Source of the DNA: Sphingomonas telluris
Lineage (GTDB): Bacteria; Pseudomonadota; Alphaproteobacteria; Sphingomonadales; Sphingomonadaceae
Direction of reading: 5' to 3'
NCBI RefSeq assembly: GCF_022568775.1
Contig: NZ_JAKZHW010000001.1
Span: forward strand, 62,001 to 126,000
Length of the DNA: 64,000 nucleotides
The notes below the pieces were generated by a model. It was not told where the DNA came from. It did not search any database and worked only from the letters and a program-made list of their open reading frames with translations. The position numbers and the translations under genes are program-made. Positions 44,441-53,656 of this stretch are shown here, in pieces. The stretch's first letter is position 1. Every line of letters begins with the position of its first letter.

Positions 44441-45483
44441 GCGGCTTCGAGCAGCAGGCTGGCGCAGGTGAAGCCAGGCCCAAACGCCGTCATCAGTACG
44501 CGATCGGGAAGACCCTGCTTTAACAGTCGGTCGAGCACGAACATCACCGTCGGCGCGCTCATGTTCCCGTAGTCGCGTAGCACCTCGCGCTCGATGTTGA
44601 GCTCGCCCTGGTTGAGGTGCAGCGCGGTCTCGATGGCGTCGATGACCTTTACGCCGCCCGGGTGGCTGCAGAGCCGGTCGATGTCCTCCAGCCTGACGCC
44701 GAGCTTGGCGCACATCTCGTCGACGGTTTGCGCGAGATGCTCCTCGATGAAAGGCGGGATCGCGCGATCGAAGACGACGGCGAGCCCCGGGTCCTCGACG
44801 TCCCAGCCCATGATCCGCAGCGTGTCCGGAAAGAGCTTTTCCGCGGCGCCCTTGATCCGCGCGATGCTGTGCTCGCCGCTCGTCACGACCGCGGCTGCCG
44901 CTCCATCGCCGAACAGAGCGGTAGCGACGATCGCCGCCGGATCGGCGCTGTCGAGGCGGATCGAGATGGAGCAGGTCTCGACCGTGACGAACAACCAGTT
45001 CGTGCCCGGCTCGGCGACGGCCAGCCGCGAGGTGGTGGCAAGGCCATTCACACCGCCCGCGCAGCCGAGGCCAAACACGGGGACGCGCCGGACATCGTCG
45101 CGCAGGCCGAGACGCGGACCGGCCCTGGCTTCCAGGCTTGGCGTCGCGATGCCAGTGGTCGAAACCGTGACCACGCCGTCGATCTCGTCCGGCTTCAGCC
45201 CCGCCTTTTCGATGGCCGCGCTCGCAGCCTCGATGAACAGGCTCTCGGCGGCTTCCAGATAGACGGCGTTGCGGTCATGCCAGCCATGCGGCGACATGTA
45301 CCAATCCTGGGGAGCAACGATGTGACGCTGGGCGATCCCGGCATTGTCGAACACGCCCGACAGGCGGTCGAACAGGGCCTTGTTGCCGCCGAAAGCCTCG
45401 CGGGCCCGGACCTTGGCTTCCTGCTGCTCGACCACATGCGGTGGAACCGCAGTCGCCAGCGAGAGTAGGCTGCAAGGTTGCAT
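44437..45483 (-). CDS. Type III polyketide synthase (chalcone synthase-like)
   Basis: A 348-residue thiolase-fold enzyme that condenses a fatty acyl-CoA with malonyl units. The catalytic Cys is in GLGCAGGVNGLATTSRL, the His in RLCSHPGGVKVID, and the Asn in LRDYGNMSAPTVMF. It resembles alkylresorcinol/alkylpyrone synthases such as BpsA, SrsA or PKS11-type. The start ATG at 45483 gives QPCSLLSLATAVPP, the usual family start; an ATG 8 codons upstream is possible. Coupled to a methyltransferase gene, divergent from a sugar dehydrogenase. Confidence 0.9.
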   Translation of the reverse strand: MQPCSLLSLATAVPPHVVEQQEAKVRAREAFGGNKALFDRLSGVFDNAGIAQRHIVAPQDWYMSPHGWHDRNAVYLEAAESLFIEAASAAIEKAGLKPDEIDGVVTVSTTGIATPSLEARAGPRLGLRDDVRRVPVFGLGCAGGVNGLATTSRLAVAEPGTNWLFVTVETCSISIRLDSADPAAIVATALFGDGAAAAVVTSGEHSIARIKGAAEKLFPDTLRIMGWDVEDPGLAVVFDRAIPPFIEEHLAQTVDEMCAKLGVRLEDIDRLCSHPGGVKVIDAIETALHLNQGELNIEREVLRDYGNMSAPTVMFVLDRLLKQGLPDRVLMTAFGPGFTCASLLLEAA

Positions 45484-45541
45484 GTTTAGCCTATCTTGGC
45501 CGACCATGTTGGCCGACCGTTACGTCTAAGGAACAGATTGG

Positions 45542-46645
45542 ATGACCCTACGCTTAATGCAAGGCGCGGCGCTCTTGGTTCTTGCCGCTTGTGGAATTGC
45601 TCCAAGCCAGCAGGCCTCGGCCAAGAAGCCCTTCACTGTTTCGGAGGTAACGCGCTTCGACGGTCCGTGGGCCATGGACTTTCTACCGGGGAGCGGCGTT
45701 CCGAAAACGAACATGGCCCTCGTGACTGAGAAGGCCGGCAAGTTGTGGCTCCTCAACGTTGCGACAGGTCAGAAGCAGGAAGTTGCCGGCGTGCCGAAGG
45801 TGCACGTGGAAGGGCAGGGCGGGCTTGCCGATGTCGTCGCGCATCCGGCATTCGCCGGCAATCAGCGCATTTACCTCAGCTTCCCTGAGGAGGGCCCTGA
45901 CGGAACGAGCGGTGCGGTCGTTGGATACGGACGGCTGATTCTCGGGACGGGGCACCCGCACCTGGAAGGCTTCAAGGTCATCTGGCGCCAGGAACCCAAG
46001 GTGAAAGGCGGCAACCATTATTCGGAGCGCATCGCTTTCGCGCCCGATGGAACGCTGTTCGTCAGCAGCGGCGAGCGTTTCCAGTTCGAGCCGGCACAGG
46101 ACCCGAACGTCGATCTCGGCAAGATCATCCATTTGACCGACGAGGGGCAGCGCATCGGCGGCCGTTACTATTCGATGGGCCACCGCAACGTGCTCGGTAC
46201 CGACTTCGCAGCCGACGGCCGCCTCTGGGAAAGCGAAATGGGCCCGCGCGGCGGCGATGAGGTCAATCTCATCCTGCAGGGCAAGAATTACGGCTGGCCC
46301 AAGGCGTCCTACGGTTCACACTACGACGGCCGCGACATTCCCGACGACCATAAGGGACAGGGTTTCGAAGAGCCGAAGGTCTGGTGGAACCCGTCCATCT
46401 CTCCGGGCGGGCTGCTGATTTACAAGGGCGACCTGTTCCCGAAGTGGAAGGGGGACGCCCTGATCCCGGCGCTCTCGGCACAGGCCTTGATCCGCGTCGA
46501 CATCAACGGCGATCAGGCCAAGAAGGCGGATCAGTGGGACCTTGGCGCACGCATTCGCGCCGTGGACGAGGGTCCGAAGGGCGAGGTCTATTTGCTGGAA
46601 GACGGGGACGGCGGGCGACTGCTGAAGCTGACGCCCGCCGGGTAA
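45542..46645 (+). CDS. PQQ-dependent sugar dehydrogenase-type lipoprotein
   Basis: A 367-residue six-bladed beta-propeller of the soluble glucose/aldose or sorbosone dehydrogenase family (GSDH). The N-terminus has a lipobox, LLVLAACG, so the mature protein begins at Cys 17 and is probably attached to the membrane from the periplasm. Landmarks are GQGGLADVVAHPAF with the catalytic His, ERIAFAPDGTLFVSSGER, and MGPRGGDEVNLI. It would need PQQ; no pqq genes are in this window. Substrate unknown. Confidence 0.88.
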   Translation: MTLRLMQGAALLVLAACGIAPSQQASAKKPFTVSEVTRFDGPWAMDFLPGSGVPKTNMALVTEKAGKLWLLNVATGQKQEVAGVPKVHVEGQGGLADVVAHPAFAGNQRIYLSFPEEGPDGTSGAVVGYGRLILGTGHPHLEGFKVIWRQEPKVKGGNHYSERIAFAPDGTLFVSSGERFQFEPAQDPNVDLGKIIHLTDEGQRIGGRYYSMGHRNVLGTDFAADGRLWESEMGPRGGDEVNLILQGKNYGWPKASYGSHYDGRDIPDDHKGQGFEEPKVWWNPSISPGGLLIYKGDLFPKWKGDALIPALSAQALIRVDINGDQAKKADQWDLGARIRAVDEGPKGEVYLLEDGDGGRLLKLTPAG

Positions 46646-46651
46646 TTCGGC

Positions 46652-47353
46652 TTACTGCGTGATCGGAACTTCCAGCTTCTGCTCGGCGGCTTCTTCCTGC
46701 GGCTGCGGAACGGTGCGCAGGTAGGGCTTCACGGTCTTCCAGCCGTTCGGGAATTTTTCGCGCGCGGCGTCGTCGGACAGCGACGGAACGATGATGCAGT
46801 CCTCGCCCTGTTTCCAGTTCACCGGCGTCGCGACCGAATGCTTCGCCGTCAGCTGGATGGAATCGAGCAGGCGGAGGACCTCGTCGAAGTTCCGGCCTGA
46901 GCTCATCGGGTAGATGAGCATCGCCTTGATGAGCTTGTCGGGCCCGACGATGTAGACCGTGCGGACGGTCGCGTTCGTCGCGGCGGTGCGGCCATCGGAC
47001 GTCTCGCCCGCGTCGGCCGGAAGCATGTTGTAGAGCTTCGCGACCTTGAGGTCGTGATCGGCGATGATCGGATAGTTCACGTCATTGCCGGTGACGTCCT
47101 TGATGTCCTGCAGCCAGCCCTGGTGGGCTCCAACCGGATCGACGGACAGGCCGATGACCTTCGTGTTGCGCTTCGCGAACTCATCCTCGAGCCCGGCGAG
47201 GTAGCCGAGCTCGGTCGTGCAGACCGGCGTGTAATCCTTTGGGTGCGAGAACAGGATGCCGTAGCTGTCGCCGAGATAGTCGTGGAAACTGATGGGACCC
47301 TGCGTCGTCTCGGCCGTGAAGTCCGGCGCGACGCTACCGATGGAAAGAGTCAT
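46652..47353 (-). CDS. 1-Cys peroxiredoxin (Prx6 type)
   Basis: A 233-residue thioredoxin-fold peroxidase. The peroxidatic Cys is in PKDYTPVCTTELGYLAG; the Prx6-specific long C-terminal domain with WKQGEDCIIVPSLSDDAAREKFPNGW is present. It reduces hydroperoxides using an external thiol. The ATG follows GGGAGGCAAGA; the frame upstream is not coding. It ends 6 bases from the convergent sugar dehydrogenase stop. Confidence 0.94.
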   Translation of the reverse strand: MTLSIGSVAPDFTAETTQGPISFHDYLGDSYGILFSHPKDYTPVCTTELGYLAGLEDEFAKRNTKVIGLSVDPVGAHQGWLQDIKDVTGNDVNYPIIADHDLKVAKLYNMLPADAGETSDGRTAATNATVRTVYIVGPDKLIKAMLIYPMSSGRNFDEVLRLLDSIQLTAKHSVATPVNWKQGEDCIIVPSLSDDAAREKFPNGWKTVKPYLRTVPQPQEEAAEQKLEVPITQ

Positions 47354-47391
47354 TCTTGCCTCCCGCTGATTCGCGATGGCACCCCATACTC

Positions 47392-48423
47392 TCAGACCAG
47401 GTCGGGTTCGAGACTTTGCGGCTGTTCGAGCCATTCAGGCGGCACGAGGCCCTTCGAGCGCAGGAATTCCGGGTTGAAGAGCCGCGACTGGTAGCGAGTG
47501 GCCGGATCGCAGAGGATCGTGGCGATCGTCTTGCCCGGACCGAGCTTTCGCGCGAGCCGAACGGCACCGGTGACGTTCACGCCGGTCGACAGGCCCACGT
47601 TGAGGCCTTCGTCCCGGATCAGGCCGAGCGTGGTTTCGAGGCTCTCCTGGTCCTGGATCAGGAAGGCTTCATCCACTTCCAGCCCTTCGAGGTTCGTCGT
47701 GACGCGCCCCTGGCCGATGCCTTCCGTGATGGAGCTGCCTTCGGCCTTCAGTTCGCCGGTGGTGAAGTAGGAATAGAGGGCAGCGCCGGGGATATCCGCA
47801 ATGGCGATCGCGACGTCGGACCGCCGCTCGCGAAGGGCGATGGCCGTTCCGGCGAGCGTTCCACCCGTTCCGACGGCGCTGACGAAGCCGTCCACGGTTC
47901 CGCCGGTCTGCGCCCAAATCTCGGGTCCGGTCGTACGGACGTGCACGTCGCGGTTGGCGACATTGTCGAACTGGTTCGCGAATATGGCGCCCTGGGCATG
48001 CTCCCGCGCAAGCCGTTGCGCCATGCGCGCGGCGACCTTCACGTAATTGTTGTCGTTGCGATAGGGGACCGCGGGCACTTCCACGAGCGTCGCGCCGAGC
48101 GAGCGAAGCGTGTCCTTCTTCTCTTGGCTCTGCGTCTCGGGGATGACGATCACGGTCTGCATGCCGAGCGCGTTGCCGACGACGGTCAGGCCGATCCCTG
48201 TATTGCCGGCGGTGCCCTCGACGATAATCCCGCCCGGGCGGAGCTCGCCCTTGTCCATCGCATCGGTGACGATGCCCAGCGCCGCGCGGTCCTTCACCGA
48301 ATGGCCGGGGTTCATGAACTCCGCTTTGCCGAGGATGGTGCAGCCGGTCTCTTCGGAGGCGCGGCGAAGCTTGATGAGCGGCGTGTTGCCGATCGCGGCG
48401 AGGACGGTGTCGCGGATGTCCAT
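47392..48423 (-). CDS. cysK: Cysteine synthase (O-acetylserine sulfhydrylase)
   Basis: A 343-residue PLP enzyme that forms cysteine from O-acetylserine and sulfide. The PLP lysine lies in EFMNPGHSVKDRAAL, the phosphate-binding loop in EGTAGNTGIGL, and the substrate loop region in SAVGTGGTLAG. The ATG giving MDIRDTVLAAIGNTPLIKL is clearly right, although the frame is open upstream. Related cystathionine-beta-synthase-like enzymes are an alternative, less likely for this length. Confidence 0.9.
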   Translation of the reverse strand: MDIRDTVLAAIGNTPLIKLRRASEETGCTILGKAEFMNPGHSVKDRAALGIVTDAMDKGELRPGGIIVEGTAGNTGIGLTVVGNALGMQTVIVIPETQSQEKKDTLRSLGATLVEVPAVPYRNDNNYVKVAARMAQRLAREHAQGAIFANQFDNVANRDVHVRTTGPEIWAQTGGTVDGFVSAVGTGGTLAGTAIALRERRSDVAIAIADIPGAALYSYFTTGELKAEGSSITEGIGQGRVTTNLEGLEVDEAFLIQDQESLETTLGLIRDEGLNVGLSTGVNVTGAVRLARKLGPGKTIATILCDPATRYQSRLFNPEFLRSKGLVPPEWLEQPQSLEPDLV

Positions 48424-48442
48424 ATCGCCGGGCCTTACAGTG

Positions 48443-49144
48443 TCAGCCTTTGCGACGGTAGCGCAGATAATATGGTCGCCGGCCCTCGCGTCGCGACTTC
48501 GCACCGTATCGCGTTTCGATCCACCCGCCCGACGGTTCGAGGAAGTCCTTCGGGATCTTCGCGAGCCATTCGAACTGCTGCTCGTGCCGCTGCATGACCA
48601 TCAGCGACCATTCGAGATAGGTGGGATCGTCGGTCGCCAGGCGGAACTCGCCGCCCGCCTTCAGCTTGGCCGCGAACAGGTCAACCGGACCGTCGTTGAC
48701 CATCCGTCGCTTGGCGTGGCGAGCTTTCGGCCATGGATCCGGGTGCAGCAGGTAGAGGAAGCTGAGGCCTCCGTCCGGAACGCGCCGCAACACCTCCAGC
48801 GCATCGCCGCGCCAGATGCGGACATTGGGGAGATGGTGGTCGCGGACATGGGCGAGGGCGACCGCAACTCCGTTGAGGAAGGGTTCGCAGCCGACGAAAC
48901 CGTGGTCCGGCAGCATGTCGGCGCGGTAGGCGAGATGCTCGCCCGATCCGAAGCCGATCTCGAAGTGCAGCGGCTTGTCTTCGCCGAACAGGCGCTCCGC
49001 GCTGATCTCGCCTTCGGCCGGCACCTCGATCTGCGGCAGCAGGGAGTCGATCAACTCCTGCTGGCCCTTGCGCAGCTTGTGCCCGCTCGCGCGGCCATAC
49101 AGACGGTTGAGAGTGGTCGGGTCGCCGGCCTTGTGAGCGGTCAT
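48443..49144 (-). CDS. trmB: tRNA (guanine46-N7)-methyltransferase
   Basis: A 233-residue SAM-dependent enzyme that methylates G46 of tRNA. Motif I is HFEIGFGSGEHL, followed by DPWPKARHAKRRMV, the TrmB signature, and RLATDDPTYLEW. Gene order metK-(hypothetical)-trmB on the minus strand matches the usual alphaproteobacterial neighbourhood. Confidence 0.94.
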   Translation of the reverse strand: MTAHKAGDPTTLNRLYGRASGHKLRKGQQELIDSLLPQIEVPAEGEISAERLFGEDKPLHFEIGFGSGEHLAYRADMLPDHGFVGCEPFLNGVAVALAHVRDHHLPNVRIWRGDALEVLRRVPDGGLSFLYLLHPDPWPKARHAKRRMVNDGPVDLFAAKLKAGGEFRLATDDPTYLEWSLMVMQRHEQQFEWLAKIPKDFLEPSGGWIETRYGAKSRREGRRPYYLRYRRKG

Positions 49145-49189
49145 GGGCGCGGCGACTAGGCGCTTCGCCCGGGGTTCAGCAAGCCGCCA

Positions 49190-49660
49190 TCAGGGCTTCT
49201 TGCAGCGCTTGCCTTCATATTCGAACGTGTAGAGCTGCCACACGCGGCCGTTCCACCGATAGACGGGGAAGCAGAAGCCCGGTCCGCCGATGGACAGGCT
49301 CGGCCATCCCGCGCGCCCTTTGTTGCTCGGCACGAACTCGGCGATGCCGATCTCGCTGATCATGCTCTTCCAGGTCCCGTTCGGCTCCTTGGTGAGAAGC
49401 CAGAAGCGAGTGCCCGTATTGCCGTAGCAAATGCCGCTGCCCTCGGTGACGACCGCCTCAGGACGGCCGTCGCCGTTGATGTCCTTGTAGGTCTCAATCG
49501 TGCCGGGCTGGTAGGACTCGCCCTCCATCCCCTCGCACTCGCCCGATTTCCAGGAAGCGCCATGCTTCTTGAAGCCGGCGGCCTTGAAGATCGCGGCTTC
49601 GTCGGTGGCTGACGGAGCAGCTGCGGCGAGCATGGCAGCGAGCAGAAGCATCGCAGCCAT
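49190..49660 (-). CDS. Secreted hypothetical protein with Asp-rich calcium-like motif, 156 aa
   Basis: A hydrophobic N-terminus (MAAMLLLAAMLAAAAP) looks like a signal peptide. The mature part contains YKDINGDGRPEAVVTEG, a DxNGDGxxE loop like FG-GAP/EF-hand-type calcium sites, and Cys pairs (SGECEGMEG, GSGICYGN, CFPVYRW, GKRCKKP). No named family known to me. It lies between metK and trmB and is probably co-transcribed. Confidence 0.65.
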   Translation of the reverse strand: MAAMLLLAAMLAAAAPSATDEAAIFKAAGFKKHGASWKSGECEGMEGESYQPGTIETYKDINGDGRPEAVVTEGSGICYGNTGTRFWLLTKEPNGTWKSMISEIGIAEFVPSNKGRAGWPSLSIGGPGFCFPVYRWNGRVWQLYTFEYEGKRCKKP

Positions 49661-49678
49661 GTATCACGCCAACAGTTG

Positions 49679-50890
49679 TCAGGCGACGGCGGCCTTGAGG
49701 TCCTCCACCAGGTCAAGGCGCTCCCACGGGAAGGCATCGCCTTCAGCCTTGCGCCCAAAGTGGCCGTATGCTGCGGTCGCGCGATAGATCGGCTTGTTGA
49801 GGCCGAGGTGCGTGCGGATACCGCGCGGCGTCAGCCCGCCGAGCTTCTCGATCTTGCCGATCGCCTGCTCCAGCTGCTCGTCACCGACTGTGCCGGTGCC
49901 GTGCGTGTCGACGTAGAGCGACAGCGGCTTCGAAACGCCGATCGCATAGGCGAGCTGGATCGTGCAGCGGCTCGCGAAGCCGGCCGCGACGATGTTCTTC
50001 GCGAGGTAGCGCGCGGCATAAGCGGCCGAACGGTCGACCTTGGTCGGGTCCTTGCCCGAGAAGGCGCCGCCGCCGTGCGGAGCAGCACCGCCATAGGTGT
50101 CGACGATGATCTTGCGGCCGGTGATGCCGGCGTCGCCGTCAGGGCCGCCGATCTCGAAGCTGCCCGTCGGGTTGATGTGGTAGACGGTTTCGTTGCCCAG
50201 AAGCTCGGTCGGCATGACCTTGGCCACGACGTCCTTCACGTAGGCGTGGAGCTCGGCCTGCTTCTCGCCGCGGTCGTAGCCCGGCTTGTGCTGCGTGGAG
50301 ACGACGATGGCGGTCGCCTTGACCGGCTTGCCGCCTTCGAAGCGCAGCGTGACTTGGCTCTTGGCGTCCGGCTCGAGGAACGGCGCGCGGCCCGCGTGGC
50401 GGTCGGCGGCCATCTCGGCGAGGATCTTGTGGCTGTAGTCGAGCGTCGCCGGCATCAGGTCCGGGGTCTCGTCGCAGGCGAAGCCGAACATGATGCCCTG
50501 GTCGCCCGCGCCCTCGTCCTTGTTCTCGGCCGCATCCACGCCCTGCGCGATGTGCGCCGACTGCGGGTGCAGGTGGTTCGCGAAGTCGAGGCGGTCCCAA
50601 TGGAAACCGTCCTGCTCGTAACCGATTTCCCGGACGACGCCGCGGACCGCGGACTCGATCTCCTCACGGATACCCGGCGCCCAATTGCCCTCTTCGTCCA
50701 TGATGCCCTGGCCGCGGATTTCGCCGGCGAGGACGACGCGGTTGGTCGTCGTCATCGTCTCGCACGCAACGCGTGCCTCGGGGTCCTTCGACAGGAACAG
50801 GTCGACGATTGCGTCGCTGATTTGGTCGGCGACCTTGTCGGGATGGCCTTCGGAAACGGACTCGGACGTGAAGAGATAATTGCTGCGCAT
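49679..50890 (-). CDS. metK: S-adenosylmethionine synthetase
   Basis: A 403-residue methionine adenosyltransferase. Signature blocks are [37 protein letters not shown], and [20 protein letters not shown]. It supplies SAM for the radical-SAM and methyltransferase genes found here. The ATG at 50890 is fixed by the [10 protein letters not shown] start. I examined the 41-base lnt-metK gap for a SAM riboswitch and saw none. Confidence 0.96.
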   Translation of the reverse strand: MRSNYLFTSESVSEGHPDKVADQISDAIVDLFLSKDPEARVACETMTTTNRVVLAGEIRGQGIMDEEGNWAPGIREEIESAVRGVVREIGYEQDGFHWDRLDFANHLHPQSAHIAQGVDAAENKDEGAGDQGIMFGFACDETPDLMPATLDYSHKILAEMAADRHAGRAPFLEPDAKSQVTLRFEGGKPVKATAIVVSTQHKPGYDRGEKQAELHAYVKDVVAKVMPTELLGNETVYHINPTGSFEIGGPDGDAGITGRKIIVDTYGGAAPHGGGAFSGKDPTKVDRSAAYAARYLAKNIVAAGFASRCTIQLAYAIGVSKPLSLYVDTHGTGTVGDEQLEQAIGKIEKLGGLTPRGIRTHLGLNKPIYRATAAYGHFGRKAEGDAFPWERLDLVEDLKAAVA

Positions 50891-50931
50891 TGCCGCGATC
50901 GACCTCGGATTACAGGGATATAAGGAAAGCT

Positions 50932-52521
50932 TTATATGTCGGTCCTGTAGCGGCGACCTCTGCCGAGCACAATGCCGCCGATGATCAGCGCGAAGCCGAT
51001 CAGGATGGGGATAATGTTGCCATATCTGGCGAAGATCGTGAGCGCCGCCGCCGGCGGGGGAAGCTCGGCATCGATCACGCCGGGTTGGCGCCACGGAAGC
51101 GATTTCAGCACCTGCCCGTTCGCATCGATCACCGCGCTGATCCCGGTGGGCGTGGAGCGCACGATGGGGATGCCTTCCTCGGCGGCGCGGAGCCTTGCCT
51201 GAGCGAGGTGCTGCGGCGGACCCCACGAGCCGAACCAGGCGTCGTTGGACGGGTTGAAGATAAAGCGGGGCCGATCCTTCTCGTCGACCACATGGCCGGA
51301 GAAGATGATCTCGTAGCAAAGCTGGAAGCCGACCTTGCCCCAGCCCGGGATGGTCGCGGTGCGCGGACCGGAGCCCGGCTGGAAGTCGACATCCCCGGGG
51401 GCGAGGCGTGCGAGTCCGAGCGGCTCCAGCAAGGGCCGCATCGGCAGATATTCGCCGTAGGGCACCAGATGCGCCTTGTCGTAGCGGTCGACGATCATGC
51501 CGCCCTGGCCGAGGACGTAGACGCTGTTGGTTGCGCCGTTGACCCGGCGTCCGTCCGCAGACGTGAGGCCGATCGCACCCGTCAGAAGATATTCGCCGGG
51601 CCGAATGACGGCTGCCGCAAGCTGCCGCTCCATGACGGCGAACTGCGAATAGGGCGGGTTGCGCCCGTCTTCGAGCGGGTCGGTGACGGCAGCCTCGGGC
51701 CAGAGCAGCAGGTGCCGTTTCTCGTTCCCCGGCTTCATCGAAAGCTGGGCGAGCCGCTGCGACGCGATCTGCGCGAAGCCGGGGCGCCATTTGTCCTGCT
51801 GACCGATGTTCGGCTGGATGATGCGCACATTGACGCTCGGCACGTCGGCTTCGCGGGGGCGCGGCACAAAGTGCAAGGCGATGATCGCGACAAGCAGGAC
51901 ACCGGCGGGGCGCCAATCCCGGCGGAAAAGCAGCCACAGCATTCCGCCGCCGAGAACGACGAGCGCAGACAGCCCGTACGTGCCGATGACGGTGCTGGAA
52001 TTCAGTAAATGCGTATTGTCCAGCGTCACGCCCACTGGGTTCCAGGCGAAGCCCGTGAAGATGCCGGCGCGCAGCCATTCGGTAATCGCCCACGCCCCGG
52101 CCAATGTGAGCACCAGCGCGATCGGTCGCGAACGCCCGAACGTCCAGGCCAAGCCTGCCGCGAGCATCGGATAGACGGCGAGGTAGAGCGACAGGAGCAC
52201 GACCGCGATCCAGCCGAGCCAGGCCGGCATCGCCGCCTGGTATGTGAAGGCGGTCGCAATCCAGTTCAGGCCGATGACGAACTGGCCCAGGCCGAACAGC
52301 CAGCCGATGAGCAGCGAGCGCCTGAGCGTCTCGGCACGCGCGAGCAGCTCGCACAGGACTGCGAAGGCGAGGAGCATCAGCGGCCAGAGCCCGACCGGCT
52401 GGAACGCGAAGGCTGAGACGGCTCCCGCGCCGAACGCGATCAGCCGCGAGAAGCGGCCGATGCTCGCCGCCCCACCTTCCCGAAGTTCGCTAAGTTCACT
52501 CCTCAACGCGCGAAGAGCCAA
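50932..52521 (-). CDS. lnt: Apolipoprotein N-acyltransferase
   Basis: A ~530-residue inner-membrane enzyme that adds the third acyl chain to lipoproteins. Seven to eight hydrophobic segments are followed by a periplasmic nitrilase-fold domain with the Glu-Lys-Cys triad: Glu in [10 protein letters not shown], Lys in [13 protein letters not shown], Cys in [11 protein letters not shown] final transmembrane helix is near the C-terminus. The start is unclear: no in-frame ATG precedes the first helix, only TTG codons (52521, 52506) without good sites, which may reflect loss of the native start when upstream DNA was inserted. Confidence 0.88.
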   Translation of the reverse strand: MALRALRSELSELREGGAASIGRFSRLIAFGAGAVSAFAFQPVGLWPLMLLAFAVLCELLARAETLRRSLLIGWLFGLGQFVIGLNWIATAFTYQAAMPAWLGWIAVVLLSLYLAVYPMLAAGLAWTFGRSRPIALVLTLAGAWAITEWLRAGIFTGFAWNPVGVTLDNTHLLNSSTVIGTYGLSALVVLGGGMLWLLFRRDWRPAGVLLVAIIALHFVPRPREADVPSVNVRIIQPNIGQQDKWRPGFAQIASQRLAQLSMKPGNEKRHLLLWPEAAVTDPLEDGRNPPYSQFAVMERQLAAAVIRPGEYLLTGAIGLTSADGRRVNGATNSVYVLGQGGMIVDRYDKAHLVPYGEYLPMRPLLEPLGLARLAPGDVDFQPGSGPRTATIPGWGKVGFQLCYEIIFSGHVVDEKDRPRFIFNPSNDAWFGSWGPPQHLAQARLRAAEEGIPIVRSTPTGISAVIDANGQVLKSLPWRQPGVIDAELPPPAAALTIFARYGNIIPILIGFALIIGGIVLGRGRRYRTDI

Positions 52522-52870
52522 GCGAATGCCCGCGTGAGAGGCCGTGCCGAGAGGAAGCGTCGAGCTGGGCGATACATCCGGACGCCTATGCCCGGACAAC
52601 CCCGGCGTAGGATAGCCTTTTCTATTGGGGTCCTAATGTCCGCTTTGAGTGCAAAGCAGACCTTAGGCCCCAGATCCTCCAGTTCTCGGAACTGGCTCGG
52701 TCTAAGCGCTTCGCCGAGGCAACGTCCGGCTCAGCAACCGTACCGAATTTCCCCGATTAGTGCTCCCTTTCAAATGAGATAGGTCGGGAGCGTCCTCGAC
52801 GTGCTGCCCTTCGCGCCAACTTATGTCTGCCAAGGGATGCGGGACCCGTTCAATCCGAAGGAGACCGCAA
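52522..52870. other. Intergenic region upstream of lnt and the CYTH gene, with a 36-bp palindrome
   Basis: No gene seen on either strand. It holds an imperfect palindrome at 52632-52667 (CCTAATGTCCGCTTTG, loop AGTG, CAAAGCAGACCTTAGG; 14 of 16 pairs), whose TGTCCGC arm matches the dispersed repeats. AAGGAG before the CYTH ATG is at its right end. Promoters for both divergent genes are expected here. Confidence 0.55.
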
Positions 52871-53626
52871 ATGAGCAAGTCCCATGGGTCACATGGATCG
52901 GGTCTAAGCGCGTTCAACTTGACGGATGCGGTCGAGATCAAGGTCACGATCCGGCCGGACCAGGAGCTTCGCGCGGAACGCGCGATGGAGGTGAACGAGG
53001 ATAGCGCCAGCGTTCGGCTGATCTATTTCTTCGAGACGCCGGAGCTGGACCTCTTCGACGCCGGGATCGCCCTGCGAGCAAGGCTGGTGAAGGGCGATGC
53101 GGACAATTCGACAGTGAAGTTCCGCTCGGAACGGATCGAGATGGTCGCGCCGGAATGGTATCGCTCGGAAGGGTTCAAGGTCGAAGCCGATTGGGTCGGC
53201 GACCGCGCGGTCTATTCCGTATCGCTGACACGCGAGCAGGGGCGAAACGAAATCCAGAACGTGGCGAAGGGCGATCGCGCGATCGACAAGCTATTCTCCA
53301 AGGACCAAGAGCGCTTCTTCAAGGAAGTCTATCGCGGTCCGATCGACTTCCCGCAGCTTCGCGTGATGGGCCCGATCCGGGCGCTGCGCTGGAAAATGAA
53401 ATATCCGGGGTTCCCGCATCAGCTCAGCGTGGAGGAGTGGAGGCTGCCGAATGGCGACGATCTTGTTGAGGTCTCGATCAAGGTGGCGCCCGCCGAAGCG
53501 CTCGAAGCGCGAACGGCGTTCGAGGAGCTTCTCGTGACGCTCGGGCTCGATCCAAAGGGCGCACAGGAAACGAAGACGCGGACCGCCCTCAAGTACTTCG
53601 CCGAGGTGACGAAGGAACCCGCATAG
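52871..53626 (+). CDS. CYTH-like domain protein
   Basis: A 251-residue soluble protein with CYTH (adenylate-cyclase/thiamine-triphosphatase tunnel-fold) features: the VEIKVTI strand near residue 21 in place of the usual ExExK opening, GIALRARLVKG with basic residues near 75-85, TVKFRSERIE near 92, and VEVSIKVAP late in the chain. CYTH enzymes act on triphosphate or polyphosphate. Whether it keeps metal-binding Glu residues at all positions is uncertain. AAGGAG lies before the ATG. The next gene, 30 bases on, fuses a CYTH-like region to Ppx/GppA. Confidence 0.75.
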   Translation: MSKSHGSHGSGLSAFNLTDAVEIKVTIRPDQELRAERAMEVNEDSASVRLIYFFETPELDLFDAGIALRARLVKGDADNSTVKFRSERIEMVAPEWYRSEGFKVEADWVGDRAVYSVSLTREQGRNEIQNVAKGDRAIDKLFSKDQERFFKEVYRGPIDFPQLRVMGPIRALRWKMKYPGFPHQLSVEEWRLPNGDDLVEVSIKVAPAEALEARTAFEELLVTLGLDPKGAQETKTRTALKYFAEVTKEPA

Positions 53627-53656
53627 GCCGTACCGACCCACATCGAGGTTAGGACG

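Noticed and set aside
50891..50931. Possible SAM riboswitch upstream of metK
   Set aside because: The gap to lnt is only 41 bases and shows neither the SAM-II pseudoknot pattern nor a SAM/SAH-type fold by eye.
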